Below, in pieces: positions 16,598 to 24,374 of a stretch of DNA of 41,578 bases. The stretch's first letter is position 1. The number at the start of each line of letters is the position of its first letter. The notes below the pieces were generated by a model that saw only the letters and a program-made list of their open reading frames with translations, did no database searches and was not told where the DNA came from. Both the position numbers and the translations under genes were made by a program. Source of the DNA: Armatimonadota bacterium (lineage in GTDB: Bacteria > Armatimonadota > Fimbriimonadia > Fimbriimonadales > Fimbriimonadaceae); the NCBI GenBank assembly GCA_020161505.1, contig JAIUNY010000025.1, positions 1-41,578 of the forward strand, written 5' to 3'.

Positions 16598-17493
16598 CGC
16601 GACACCTTCCGTTTCAGCGCGTCGAGATAGTTTTTGGCAAGAAAAGCGGAGGCTCGCAAGGTCAGAGCGGTCGCGGCAAAGGCCGCCATGAATGGCCGGG
16701 CGACGAAGGGAAGTTCACGCAGATCATGCTTGCGGTAGTAGCGGAACATGGAGCGGTGGAAGCGAACAATCATCTTGTTCGCCACCTGGTCGCTGCTTCG
16801 TCCGATCGCATGGGTGATCACGGCATCCGGAACATACATCACTTTGAATCCCGCCTTCCACGTGCGCTTGCAGATATCGACGTCTTCGCAATACATAAAA
16901 AGGGTGTTGTCGAGAACGCCGACTTGGTCAATGACTTCTTTACGCAAGAAAAGCGCGGCACCGCTCACCCAATCGACTTCACGCGGCTGATCGTGCGTCC
17001 AGTCTTGCATCAGATATTCGCGGGTGAATCGGTTGTTGGGGAAGAGCCGACCGAGAATTGTGTTGCGGAACGCCGCGGCAACCGGGTTGGGGAAGCGTCG
17101 ACAGGAGAACTGGAGCGTGCCATCGGGGTTGTGGAGCATCGGGCCGACGATTCCCACTTCGGGGTGGGCTTCCATGTACTCCGTGATGCGCCGGATTGCC
17201 CCAGGATGAACGACTGTATCGGAGTTGAGGAGAGCGGCATGGTGTCCGAGCCGCTCGGCCAGGGCGAGATTGTGGCCCCCGGTGAAGCCAAGATTCACGC
17301 TTTGACGGAGCAGCCGGAACTCGGGGAATTCTTTCTCCACCATGTCCGGTGAGCCGTCTTTGCTCGCGTTGTCCACGACCACGACTTCGAAATCGGCTTC
17401 GTCTTTGGCCTCGCGCAGACTTTGGAGGCACGCGCGGAGATCACTCAGCGTGTTCCAACTGCAGATCGTGATACTCAGGTCGAAATCCGGCAT
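16594..17493 (-). CDS. Family 2 glycosyltransferase
   Basis: A 299-residue inverting glycosyltransferase with a GT-A fold, probably adding a sugar to a lipid-linked surface polysaccharide. Seen: SITICSWNT (8-16), VVVDNASKDGS (38-48), the metal-binding-type NSDT (90-93) and EDVD (203-206, the acceptor/catalytic region), plus a C-terminal membrane-associated tail. The ATG at 17493 is chosen because the family sequence starts immediately after it; a TTG at 17514 would add seven residues. This start lies 53 bases inside the preceding glycosyltransferase gene, an unusually long overlap for tandem genes. Donor and acceptor sugars are unknown; rhamnosyltransferase-like members are the closest in style. 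Confidence 0.88.
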   Translation of the reverse strand: MPDFDLSITICSWNTLSDLRACLQSLREAKDEADFEVVVVDNASKDGSPDMVEKEFPEFRLLRQSVNLGFTGGHNLALAERLGHHAALLNSDTVVHPGAIRRITEYMEAHPEVGIVGPMLHNPDGTLQFSCRRFPNPVAAAFRNTILGRLFPNNRFTREYLMQDWTHDQPREVDWVSGAALFLRKEVIDQVGVLDNTLFMYCEDVDICKRTWKAGFKVMYVPDAVITHAIGRSSDQVANKMIVRFHRSMFRYYRKHDLRELPFVARPFMAAFAATALTLRASAFLAKNYLDALKRKVSR

Positions 17494-18340
17494 GGGTGCC
17501 CTTGGCGCGAACAAGTGCCGCGCCTCGACTCGCCGCCGAAATCAGCGGGAGCATCAACCGATCGACCCCTCGGAGGTGCTTGGCAAAGTACCGAATGAGG
17601 CTGAGATGCGACTCCCAGATCATACTTTTTTTCACCTGGCGCGTGCTCCCGCCGTGGTGATGGAAGATCGAAAGACTTGCCTCGTACCAGCATTTCCATC
17701 CCGCTTCGCTCAGGCGATAAAGGAGATCGACCTCGTTGAAGAAGATCGGAAATTGGGGGTCAAATGGGGCGGAAACATCGGCAACTTGCTCTAATGCAGA
17801 CCGTCGGAAAAGCAAGAAGGTTCCCATCGGCTGGGGGGCGAATTGGCTGCGTTCATAGTTGAAATGAGGCAGGGTGTAGTCGCCGAGCGCGGTGGTGGGG
17901 AATCGGCGGTCGAGGCGGAGCAAAGCACCGAAAATGCCAGGAATTGACGGAAAACCTCGCACAGATTGCTGAATTTCGCCCTCTGGGCCGATAAATTTCA
18001 CGCTGAGGCTCGCGCAGTTTTGATGCTGAGCGAGGGTCAGCACCGCGGAATCGAGCACTCCCTCTGGGACCTCGGTGTCGGGATTCAGGGTGAGCAACCA
18101 GGACCCTTTTGCGGCGGCAAATGCGAGGTTATTTCCTTCGGCATATCCGAGATTTCCCGGGGCTCGGATGAGCTTGATTTGGGGGAATTCGGCCTCCACC
18201 ATTTCGGCGGATCCATCGTGGCTGGCGTTGTCGACTACGATGATTTCCAGCTGGATTTGAACCTGTTTCGACACAATCGAGGTCAAGCAGGCACGGAGCA
18301 TCTCGCGCGTGTTCCAGTTCACGATCAAGATGCTCAGCAT
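17441..18340 (-). CDS. Family 2 glycosyltransferase
   Basis: A 299-residue GT-A glycosyltransferase and a paralogue of its downstream neighbour. Seen: LSILIVNWNT (2-11), IIVVDNASHDGS (33-44), NPDTE (86-90), and FFNEVDLLYR (200-209) with the Asp/Glu pair near the active site. The arrangement resembles WbbL-type rhamnosyltransferases. It starts the three-gene polysaccharide operon (two GT2 enzymes, then the ligase-like protein). The ATG at 18340 has no strong ribosome site. A short intergenic region separates it from the divergent NlpC/P60 gene. Confidence 0.87.
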   Translation of the reverse strand: MLSILIVNWNTREMLRACLTSIVSKQVQIQLEIIVVDNASHDGSAEMVEAEFPQIKLIRAPGNLGYAEGNNLAFAAAKGSWLLTLNPDTEVPEGVLDSAVLTLAQHQNCASLSVKFIGPEGEIQQSVRGFPSIPGIFGALLRLDRRFPTTALGDYTLPHFNYERSQFAPQPMGTFLLFRRSALEQVADVSAPFDPQFPIFFNEVDLLYRLSEAGWKCWYEASLSIFHHHGGSTRQVKKSMIWESHLSLIRYFAKHLRGVDRLMLPLISAASRGAALVRAKGTHAGFRPEYHDLQLEHAE

Positions 18341-18464
18341 GTCGGATGCGATCCTACCAGAAGGGCGTTGCCTCTCCTAACAATCGGAGGTGGGCTTTGG
18401 AAGCCTTCGCTGGGCCCAAAAAACGCGGAAACTCGAAAACACCCGAAGATTCTCTGGGGCTTGG

Positions 18465-18494
18465 TTGACTCTCATGGAGATGAACCGGTACAAA
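18465..18494 (+). promoter_or_regulatory. Possible housekeeping promoter for the NlpC/P60 gene
   Basis: TTGACT (18465-18470), an 18-bp spacer, then TACAAA (18489-18494), about 80 bases before the gene. The rest of the 237-bp gap (18341-18577) shows no gene. I looked for a ydaO-type c-di-AMP riboswitch, common ahead of wall hydrolases, and did not see its conserved core. Confidence 0.4.
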
Positions 18495-18577
18495 ACCCTT
18501 GTCCGGGCATAAAAGGATCTTTACATTGCGTGTTGAGCTCGTGATGATCCGCCTGGCACCTGGAGGAACTGAAAGTT

Positions 18578-19993
18578 TTGCGTCTGAAAGGAAAGCTCCT
18601 GGTCTGTGCTCTCACGGCAATGATCGCCGCTACGATGAGCCTGGTACCAGCGCCAGCCCATGCATCTCGCACCACCACGTCGACGACGACGTATCAGGTG
18701 GGCAGCGGAGATAACGATTGGAAGATCGCGAAGAAGTTCGGCATCACCACCGCCGAGCTCCATCGCTTGAATCCGAACGTCAAATGGGATCGACTTCAAA
18801 TTGGCACCAAGATTAAGGTGCCTGGTAAGGCTAAGTCGGCCACCAAGACCGCGGCGAAGCCCGCCGCCAAGCCTGCTGCCAAGCCGGTCGTGAACCCACG
18901 ACTCGGTTCGGCGGAGGTCATTCGGACCGATGTCATTGTTCGCAAGGGCCCCGGCACCACCTTTGACCAAGTGACCAAGGTCACCAAGGGCAACAAGGGT
19001 GCGGTTCTTGAGCGACGAGGTGGTTGGACGAAGATCCAGTTCACCGGTGGCACCATCGGATGGATTCGCGACGACATGGTCAAGGTGACGGGCGTTGCGA
19101 AGCCAGCAACCAAGCCAGTTGCGCAGAAGCCCGCGAGCAAGCCTGCTACTACGGTAGCGAAGAAGTCGGCCGCGAAGCCTTCTGAGCTTCCGGCAACCCC
19201 AGATGCGAAGGCATCGGTGGTTCGCACCCTGCCTCTGCGCATCTCGATCACGGCGGACAATGTGATTATCCGACGCGAGCCGAGCCGCAGTGCCAAGCAG
19301 ATCGTGAAGGTCAGCAAGGGCCGCATCGCGGATGTGATTGCGGGTCAGGGCGATTGGTACAAGGTGAAGTTTGGTCAGGGCACCACGGGATGGGTTCATC
19401 GCGATTTGGTTCGACCCGCCGGCAACGATGAGCGCGAACCCAAGCGCACGACGATCGCCAAGGCTCCGGCTTCGGCTCCCAAGGTGAGCGGGTCGGCCGT
19501 GGCCTTGCTCGATACGGCCAAGGATCAACTCGGCGTTCGATACAGCTGGGGTGGCACAAGCCGAGGTGGGTTCGATTGCAGCGGATTTGTTCAATTTGTG
19601 TTCAAGAAGCACGGCGTGAACCTGCCGCGCACGTCGATCGCTCAATCGGGTGTCGGACAGCGTGTGGCCCGTGAAGACCTGCAAGCGGGCGATTTGGTGT
19701 TCTTCATTACTCGCGGATCGCGGGTGAGCCACGTCGGCATTTTCATCGGCGGAGGCAAGTTCATCCACGCGAGCAGCGGTGGCGGACGTGTCCGCATCGA
19801 CGCGCTGAGTTCGAGCTACTACAATCGACGCTATGCTGGTGCCCGACGGGTGGCTAAGCTGAATCTGAAGATTGTTGAATCGGCGCGCGAAGAAATTGGT
19901 CAGCCGGCGGTTCCCGAGCAAACGGGTGGTCCGAGTGATCTGGATGGCGGCAGTGCCCCGATCCAGCAAGGCCTGGACGAGACCGGCAACTGA
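18578..19993 (+). CDS. LysM/SH3/NlpC-P60 peptidoglycan hydrolase
   Basis: A 471-residue exported cell-wall peptidase. Order: signal peptide (1-29, ending PAPAHA), one LysM wall-binding domain (about 38-82), a Lys/Ala/Pro linker, a first bacterial SH3 domain (about 112-170), a second linker, a second SH3 domain (about 222-280), then an NlpC/P60 domain (about 305-415) with the triad Cys334 (FDCSGF), His385 (SHVGIF) and His397 (FIHASS). Such enzymes cleave gamma-D-Glu-diaminopimelate bonds. Start is TTG (18578) with GGAGG 11 bases upstream, giving a complete signal peptide. A strong terminator follows. It lies next to the wall-synthesis and polysaccharide genes, so a role in wall remodelling is likely. 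Confidence 0.93.
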   Translation: MRLKGKLLVCALTAMIAATMSLVPAPAHASRTTTSTTTYQVGSGDNDWKIAKKFGITTAELHRLNPNVKWDRLQIGTKIKVPGKAKSATKTAAKPAAKPAAKPVVNPRLGSAEVIRTDVIVRKGPGTTFDQVTKVTKGNKGAVLERRGGWTKIQFTGGTIGWIRDDMVKVTGVAKPATKPVAQKPASKPATTVAKKSAAKPSELPATPDAKASVVRTLPLRISITADNVIIRREPSRSAKQIVKVSKGRIADVIAGQGDWYKVKFGQGTTGWVHRDLVRPAGNDEREPKRTTIAKAPASAPKVSGSAVALLDTAKDQLGVRYSWGGTSRGGFDCSGFVQFVFKKHGVNLPRTSIAQSGVGQRVAREDLQAGDLVFFITRGSRVSHVGIFIGGGKFIHASSGGGRVRIDALSSSYYNRRYAGARRVAKLNLKIVESAREEIGQPAVPEQTGGPSDLDGGSAPIQQGLDETGN

Positions 19994-20014
19994 GAGTTGG
20001 TCTTGCAGAAAAAG

Positions 20015-20048
20015 TGCCCTCGGGTTTTGTGACCCGGGGGCATTTTTT
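20015..20048 (+). terminator. Strong rho-independent terminator
   Basis: TGCCCTCGGGT (20015-20025) pairs with ACCCGGGGGCA (20032-20042; one T/G), followed by TTTTTT. It ends the NlpC/P60 gene. Confidence 0.9.
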
Positions 20049-20085
20049 GTTTGCAATTTCCGGACGAGGCGGGTAACGTAGACGT

Positions 20086-20583
20086 ATGTTGTCTGGTCTG
20101 CTGGTGGAATCGTGGCGTCGTCAGGCGGCTTGTGTGAACGATTTGGTCGAGTTCGGTGGGGCGGATCGCCTCGACTGGAAGGCCTCGGAGGATGGGTGGT
20201 CGATCGGGGTTCAGCTGTGCCATGTGCATCAGGTGCGCTCGCACTGGCTGCGCAAGGCGAGCGGGCTGCCGTTTGACGAGCTTCCTGCCGCATTCACGGC
20301 GGTGGACGGGGAATGGGTGCCTCTGCAGGGCTACGAGGCGATCTGCGGGGCTCTGAAGGCCAGTGAGGCGGCGTTAGAGTCGTGGCTGGCGGGGGCCCTC
20401 GACCGGGAAGGGCCAGCGGGGAACTACGATCACCCCTTGTTCTTGCTACAGCACATGATCTGGCACGAGGGGTACCACGTCGGGCTCATCATGCTGGCCC
20501 TCCGTCTCGGCGGCGCGGAGCCGAGTGAGGAGTGGGAGGAAGAGCATCTGTGGAGTCGGTGGCGGGTGGACGACTGGGAGTGA
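20086..20583 (+). CDS. DinB/YfiT-like metal-binding hydrolase family protein
   Basis: A 165-residue DinB-superfamily four-helix protein. The metal triad is probably His46 or His48 (QLCHVHQV) with His127 and His131 (HMIWHEGYH). Members often act as metal-dependent thiol transferases or remain uncharacterised; no substrate can be named. TAACGT lies six bases before the ATG, suggesting a leaderless transcript. It is one of three DinB-type proteins in the window. The convergent PEP-CTERM gene's terminator hairpin lies just downstream and could serve both. Confidence 0.85.
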   Translation: MLSGLLVESWRRQAACVNDLVEFGGADRLDWKASEDGWSIGVQLCHVHQVRSHWLRKASGLPFDELPAAFTAVDGEWVPLQGYEAICGALKASEAALESWLAGALDREGPAGNYDHPLFLLQHMIWHEGYHVGLIMLALRLGGAEPSEEWEEEHLWSRWRVDDWE

Positions 20584-20600
20584 AGGTCTGAATCAATGAA

Positions 20601-20630
20601 AATCCCCGCCAAGCCTGCTTGACGGGGATT
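20601..20630 (-). terminator. Terminator hairpin after the LamG PEP-CTERM gene
   Basis: AATCCCCG (20601-20608) pairs with CGGGGATT (20623-20630), with further inner pairing (CAAGC/GCTTG). On the minus strand TTTTCATT follows. It lies between two convergent genes and may stop transcription from both sides. Confidence 0.75.
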
Positions 20631-20649
20631 CCTTGGGAGACTGATGGGC

Positions 20650-21423
20650 TTAGACGCGACGGCGGCGCATCCAGGCGAGACCTGCGCCGGCGAGAATCGC
20701 CATCGTTGCTGGCTCGGGGACAGCCTGTCCGGCATTCTGCGAAAGGAACCTCACGTCCGTATCGGCGAGGGTGGAATCGTAGATTTGCAAGTCATCCACC
20801 AGACCAGTGAATGAGGCCGTTCGGCCTCCGCTCACCGTGCTGTAAGCGCCGATCATGAACTCAGCGGTCGTGGAAACGTTCGGTGTGCCGGTCTTGGTGG
20901 CTTCCAAGTTGCCATCAACGTAGAGCCGATGCTGCCCGGTTTGGTACGTGACGGCGATGTGGTGCCACACATCATCGTTGACGCTGGTGGAACTGATCGG
21001 TTCGTTGCCGGGAACGTTTGACTGGTACGCCCACGCTTTGTTCGCTGCGCCATACGGCGTGTTCTGGTTCACGCCGGTGAAGTAGCCGGCGACGACGGTT
21101 GCCGTGTGCTTGCCGAGAACAACCTGGTCGGCCGCAGTCGTGTTGGTCTTGAGCCAGAACGAGTAGCTAAAGCTGCTGGCGGCAAAGTCAAAGTTGTTTC
21201 CGAAGGTCACCAGACCGCCTCCGGCTTGCGAGACGGAGACGGCGTTCCCCGATTTTCCGGCCACAAACCCTGAGCCGCCGACGAGGGCTCCATTGATCGA
21301 ACCGATCGTCGCGTTGGCGGTGGTGCCGCTCGTTTCATCAAACTTCCACCACGCCACGGGTTGTGCCGTTGCCGCGACCGCACCCACTCCACCGAGAAGA
21401 CAAACAAGAAGATTTCGCTTCAT
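20650..21423 (-). CDS. LamG-domain PEP-CTERM exported protein
   Basis: A 257-residue surface protein. A signal peptide (1-20, cleavage after VAATA) is followed by a concanavalin-A-like LamG domain (about 21-225): WWKFDETSG at 25-33, FSYSFWLKT at 84-92, HHIAVTYQTGQHRLYVDG and VDDLQIYDSTL near its end. The tail 235-257 is VPEPATM, a hydrophobic stretch and RRRRV, the exosortase-type sorting signal shared with the protein at 216-836. LamG domains commonly bind glycans. It is a single gene with a clear terminator. Confidence 0.88.
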   Translation of the reverse strand: MKRNLLVCLLGGVGAVAATAQPVAWWKFDETSGTTANATIGSINGALVGGSGFVAGKSGNAVSVSQAGGGLVTFGNNFDFAASSFSYSFWLKTNTTAADQVVLGKHTATVVAGYFTGVNQNTPYGAANKAWAYQSNVPGNEPISSTSVNDDVWHHIAVTYQTGQHRLYVDGNLEATKTGTPNVSTTAEFMIGAYSTVSGGRTASFTGLVDDLQIYDSTLADTDVRFLSQNAGQAVPEPATMAILAGAGLAWMRRRRV

Positions 21424-21658
21424 GCCTTCACTCTAGACAATGGAAGTAGGAACTGATCCGCAAATTCGTGAAATATCGTGAATCGACAGAGGATTTTCGG
21501 CTCTCTGGCAGTTCTACGGGGCCGAATCTGAGTTTGAGGGGGGCGTTTGGCGAGCGTTGGCTTCGCGTCGGGCGGGCTCCTCCGAGCTTGGTCCGCGTTC
21601 AAGGGTCCTGGCAAGGTTGCGGATTCGGGGTGGTTTGGGTCAAACTGTTGCTTCGCGT
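21424..21658. other. Intergenic region before tRNA-Glu
   Basis: No gene is supported. CGTGAA occurs twice, at 21467-21472 and 21477-21482, 10 bp apart (one helical turn), 44-59 bases upstream of the divergent LamG gene; this could be an activator site. The rest is GC-rich with no clear promoter for the tRNA. Confidence 0.35.
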
Positions 21659-21734
21659 GCTCCGGTCGTCTAGCGGTTAGGATGTCGCCCTTTCACGGCG
21701 AAGGTCGCGGGTTCGAATCCCGTCCGGAGTACCA
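21659..21734 (+). tRNA. tRNA-Glu (UUC)
   Basis: A full cloverleaf with encoded CCA. The acceptor GCTCCGG pairs with CCGGAGT (first pair G-U). The D arm contains TAGCGGTTAGGA. The anticodon stem TCGCC/GGCGA carries loop CTTTCAC with anticodon TTC at 21692-21694. The T arm is GCGGG-TTCGAAT-CCCGT, the discriminator A is at 21731 and CCA at 21732-21734. The layout matches bacterial tRNA-Glu closely. Confidence 0.95.
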
Positions 21735-21784
21735 GCCTCTTTAGGTTCAAAAAGCAGTTTGCTCAGGTTCAAATTCTGAACCAA

Positions 21785-21831
21785 CCGGACGGGATTCGAA
21801 CTCGTAAGCTCAAGCTAGCAAGCGAATCCCG
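21785..21831 (-). repeat. Inverted tRNA-Glu 3' fragment
   Basis: Positions 21785-21801 are an exact 17-base reverse-complement copy of the tRNA T-arm/acceptor segment 21711-21727. A further CGAATCCCG at 21823-21831 repeats nine bases of the same segment in direct orientation, so the stretch itself forms a 9-bp hairpin (21790-21798 with 21823-21831). It has no complete cloverleaf and its T stem is broken, so it is a fragment, not a second tRNA. Another inverted repeat, GGTTCA/TGAACC (21766-21771/21777-21782), lies just before. This looks like recombination debris at a tRNA integration hotspot. Confidence 0.6.
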
Positions 21832-21875
21832 ACTACAAGCCAACGAGATGTTCAGTACGGACAGTCGGTCTTCAA

Positions 21876-23918
21876 CTAGAGCGGCAGATCAGTCCAGTGA
21901 GCCCCTACGTATTCTATTCGCTTGATTGACGAATTGCAGTCTGCGTCAAGCCATTTGCAGCAGTCGCAGTCAGCGTAAGATCCGCCGCAACGAGTGCAAT
22001 CAACCTCTTGATAGACATAGTGGACCGCCGGGACGATTCTTTCCGAACGGATCGCATCCTGCACATCCTGTGATAGTGCGTCAAAACGCAGTTTATACTT
22101 CAAGCCGCGCTCGTCCTGCGAAAAGACAATCGCGTCCCTGGGAATGTTGCTCCGCTCAAATTTGAAGCTACCATCGGGCCCGAGTATTTCAGAGTAATCG
22201 GGGTGTCCTTGGTTCCAACCTTGCTTCCTCAACCATGCCCCTACAGACTCAGCCCAAATGCGCAATCCCTCGACGCTAGGCTGAATATCCAGCATATGTT
22301 TCTCCAATGTGCGTAGGGTGTCATTTGCCGGTCCTCCTAAGGAAATGACCGCGTCTCGCTCTCCTAAAGGAAATCGTATTCCACAGGTCACTACGAATTC
22401 GGATTGCTTTTCTAACCTAGAGCGAACTAGCTTTGTGAGAGCCTCAAGACATCGTTGGATGCTTGAACCGGTGGCGTCACGGAGAGCAACGATTGGATAG
22501 GTGACGTACTGATCCTTTGACCCGAATAGATAGCAATCTCTTGGCAATTCAACCTCAAATGCTTCTCTTCTGAGAGCTTTCGCGAAGTCAAGTGCATTAA
22601 CCTCCAAAAGGGGGTGAATACGATCACCTACAACCCAACTTTGCGACGGCACAAGAAAGACTTCACTCTGAATATCGAGCTTGTCCATGAACGTCAAGCG
22701 AAGCCTTGGCCCGGAATCACCTGCGAACGAGTATGGGACGGTGACGATGTTCTTGTGTTCGGAAACCTCCGAGCTTGGATGCTTCGCGGGATTGGTCGCA
22801 CCGCTGAGATACTCGCCGACGTGGGCGTTGTCGCGGAAATAATCGGCAAACAGACGTTTCCAGTCCGCAATATTGATTTGTCCGTCAACGCGCCAGAGTT
22901 TCGTATAGCGCGTTTGCCTTTCAGCTCTCATCAAGTCAGTGCCTAGGCGCGCAATCATCTCTTCTTCGCTGTAACTCCGGATCGCTCCATCAAAGTGTGA
23001 GGGCGATGATGTATCTTGAGGCACCATTGAGTGGACGTACCTGCACTTGTAGGAGATTGGTTGGCCAGGTTCGTCAAATCCGGGCACGTCTCGCAGCTCT
23101 TCTGCCTCAAAATTGTGAAATCCTTGGCGCGTATACCAGAAACACTCCGTAAGAGACACCTGGCTAAAGTGAAGCTCAGTTTCGGTGGATACAAGTCGAC
23201 GCACTCCGTCGGAGATCGCTGGGATCTCATCCGAAAATGGTGCTCCATGCGCCCAAAGGCTCTTCTCCATCCGCATTTTATGCGCGCTGGCCAAGCCAAC
23301 AGAATCTGGATCAAGCCGAACGCGCTTGCAAACATTGTCGCCAGACAATTCCTGAAGAGCTGAAAGAAATGGTGTGTTGAGCGTGTTGAGTCGATGCGAT
23401 GATCGCCTCAGGAGGGGGTGAGCGTAGAGGAGCAACTTGCCAATCTTATAGACGCCGGGTCCCACAGCTTCAAGTTTTTCCAGATATGTGAGTCCGTCAT
23501 CATCAACAGCGCTGCCGTCAAACAAGGACGGAAAGACCCGCTTGGCCAACCCGGGTTCGACCAGCACTGCCCCGTCCATTGACATGGACAACTCATTCCC
23601 GCGAAGATGATCCTTGAGCAGGACCTTCAATTCTTCAATCTCCTCTGATTGACTTTTCAGTGCGACTCCGTGGATGAATCGGGCAAGTCTTGTGTTCACG
23701 GCATTGAGTTCGTCTGTCGTCTCGGGAAGCAGAGTTTCGCTTAGAGCACGCGTTAGACCAGGTTCAAACAGGAGACTATGAACTGATGTCCAACCGATTG
23801 GCCTCGTAAAGTCGTGACCGATGAGCGCTGGCATGCCCCGGTCAGCCAACTCATAGACTGATTCAACAAGTGCACCAATAGTGATGATCGTAAACTCCCT
23901 GTCGAGTTGATCGGTCAT
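21876..23918 (-). CDS. Unrecognised 680-residue protein with Cys-rich C-terminus
   Basis: Not recognised as a known family. The N-terminus (MTDQLDREFTIITIGALVE) is soluble and includes PALIGHDFTRPIGW near residues 30-43, faintly reminiscent of phage prohead-protease loops. A middle region is rich in charged helices. The C-terminus holds CTRCGGSYADCDCCKW (about residues 640-656), a likely zinc-binding cluster. There is no signal peptide or clear membrane helix, so it is probably cytoplasmic. The ATG at 23918 is preferred over 23939 because AAGGA lies six bases before it. The gene appears lower in GC and uses more A/T-ending codons than its neighbours, and it sits just downstream of tRNA-Glu and a tRNA fragment, all suggesting recent transfer. 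A defence or phage-derived role is possible but unproven. Confidence 0.7.
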   Translation of the reverse strand: MTDQLDREFTIITIGALVESVYELADRGMPALIGHDFTRPIGWTSVHSLLFEPGLTRALSETLLPETTDELNAVNTRLARFIHGVALKSQSEEIEELKVLLKDHLRGNELSMSMDGAVLVEPGLAKRVFPSLFDGSAVDDDGLTYLEKLEAVGPGVYKIGKLLLYAHPLLRRSSHRLNTLNTPFLSALQELSGDNVCKRVRLDPDSVGLASAHKMRMEKSLWAHGAPFSDEIPAISDGVRRLVSTETELHFSQVSLTECFWYTRQGFHNFEAEELRDVPGFDEPGQPISYKCRYVHSMVPQDTSSPSHFDGAIRSYSEEEMIARLGTDLMRAERQTRYTKLWRVDGQINIADWKRLFADYFRDNAHVGEYLSGATNPAKHPSSEVSEHKNIVTVPYSFAGDSGPRLRLTFMDKLDIQSEVFLVPSQSWVVGDRIHPLLEVNALDFAKALRREAFEVELPRDCYLFGSKDQYVTYPIVALRDATGSSIQRCLEALTKLVRSRLEKQSEFVVTCGIRFPLGERDAVISLGGPANDTLRTLEKHMLDIQPSVEGLRIWAESVGAWLRKQGWNQGHPDYSEILGPDGSFKFERSNIPRDAIVFSQDERGLKYKLRFDALSQDVQDAIRSERIVPAVHYVYQEVDCTRCGGSYADCDCCKWLDADCNSSIKRIEYVGAHWTDLPL

Positions 23919-24050
23919 GCATGTTCCTTGGAGCCTCATGCTTAGATTGTGGTTCGAGAGGAGCGAGTTGTCGATTGAGTCCGCCCACCGCAGTTCTAAA
24001 CGCGTCCACTTCGGAGTACCAAAAGAACCCTGCGCGAGGGTGAGTCCGCC

Positions 24051-24260
24051 ATGAGATCTGATCGAATGATGGGTGGAATGGGGAAGGTGAGCGAAGACGA
24101 TGGATCATTTGACCGCGTCTTTTGGAGTAAAGCGACGCCCGAGGAAAAGGTTCGCGCCATCTTCGAACTCCGAGAACTCTATCACGAGGTGATGCATCCT
24201 GAAATCGGTGCTCAAACACTGGATCGCACGGTTGGTGGCACTCGACGATGCGGGGATTGA
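24051..24260 (+). CDS. Small hypothetical protein, possibly truncated
   Basis: A 69-residue frame whose second half (FDRVFWSKATPEEKVRAIFE, then LRELYHEVMHP) resembles, from memory, small helical proteins found near nucleotidyltransferase or antitoxin genes. Its start is uncertain: ATG 24051 has GAGGG well upstream, and later starts are possible. The reading direction diverges from the large unknown gene. It ends TRRCGD at 24260; no partner toxin or transferase gene follows, so it may be the remnant of a larger locus in the accessory patch. The neighbouring gaps 23919-24050 and 24261-24374 show no further gene. Confidence 0.4.
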   Translation: MRSDRMMGGMGKVSEDDGSFDRVFWSKATPEEKVRAIFELRELYHEVMHPEIGAQTLDRTVGGTRRCGD

Positions 24261-24374
24261 ATAGAAGTTTTGCGGGCGATGAGTAATCCGACCAATCTGG
24301 GGAGAATTGAGTGGTGCGCGCACCTGACTGAAGTCAAATTCCGGGATTCAAGCTCTGTCAGGTAGCATCGTTCG

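Noticed and set aside
18341-18577. c-di-AMP (ydaO) riboswitch ahead of the NlpC/P60 gene
   Set aside because: Expected by context but its conserved core was not seen; only a simple promoter can be suggested.
18521-20293. Minus-strand open frame of 590 residues across the NlpC/P60 gene
   Set aside because: Shadow of a well-supported plus-strand gene with signal peptide and catalytic triad; the antisense protein is low-complexity and matches no family.
21785-21860. A second tRNA on the minus strand
   Set aside because: Only the T-arm/acceptor part matches; no D arm, no anticodon arm and a mismatched T stem.
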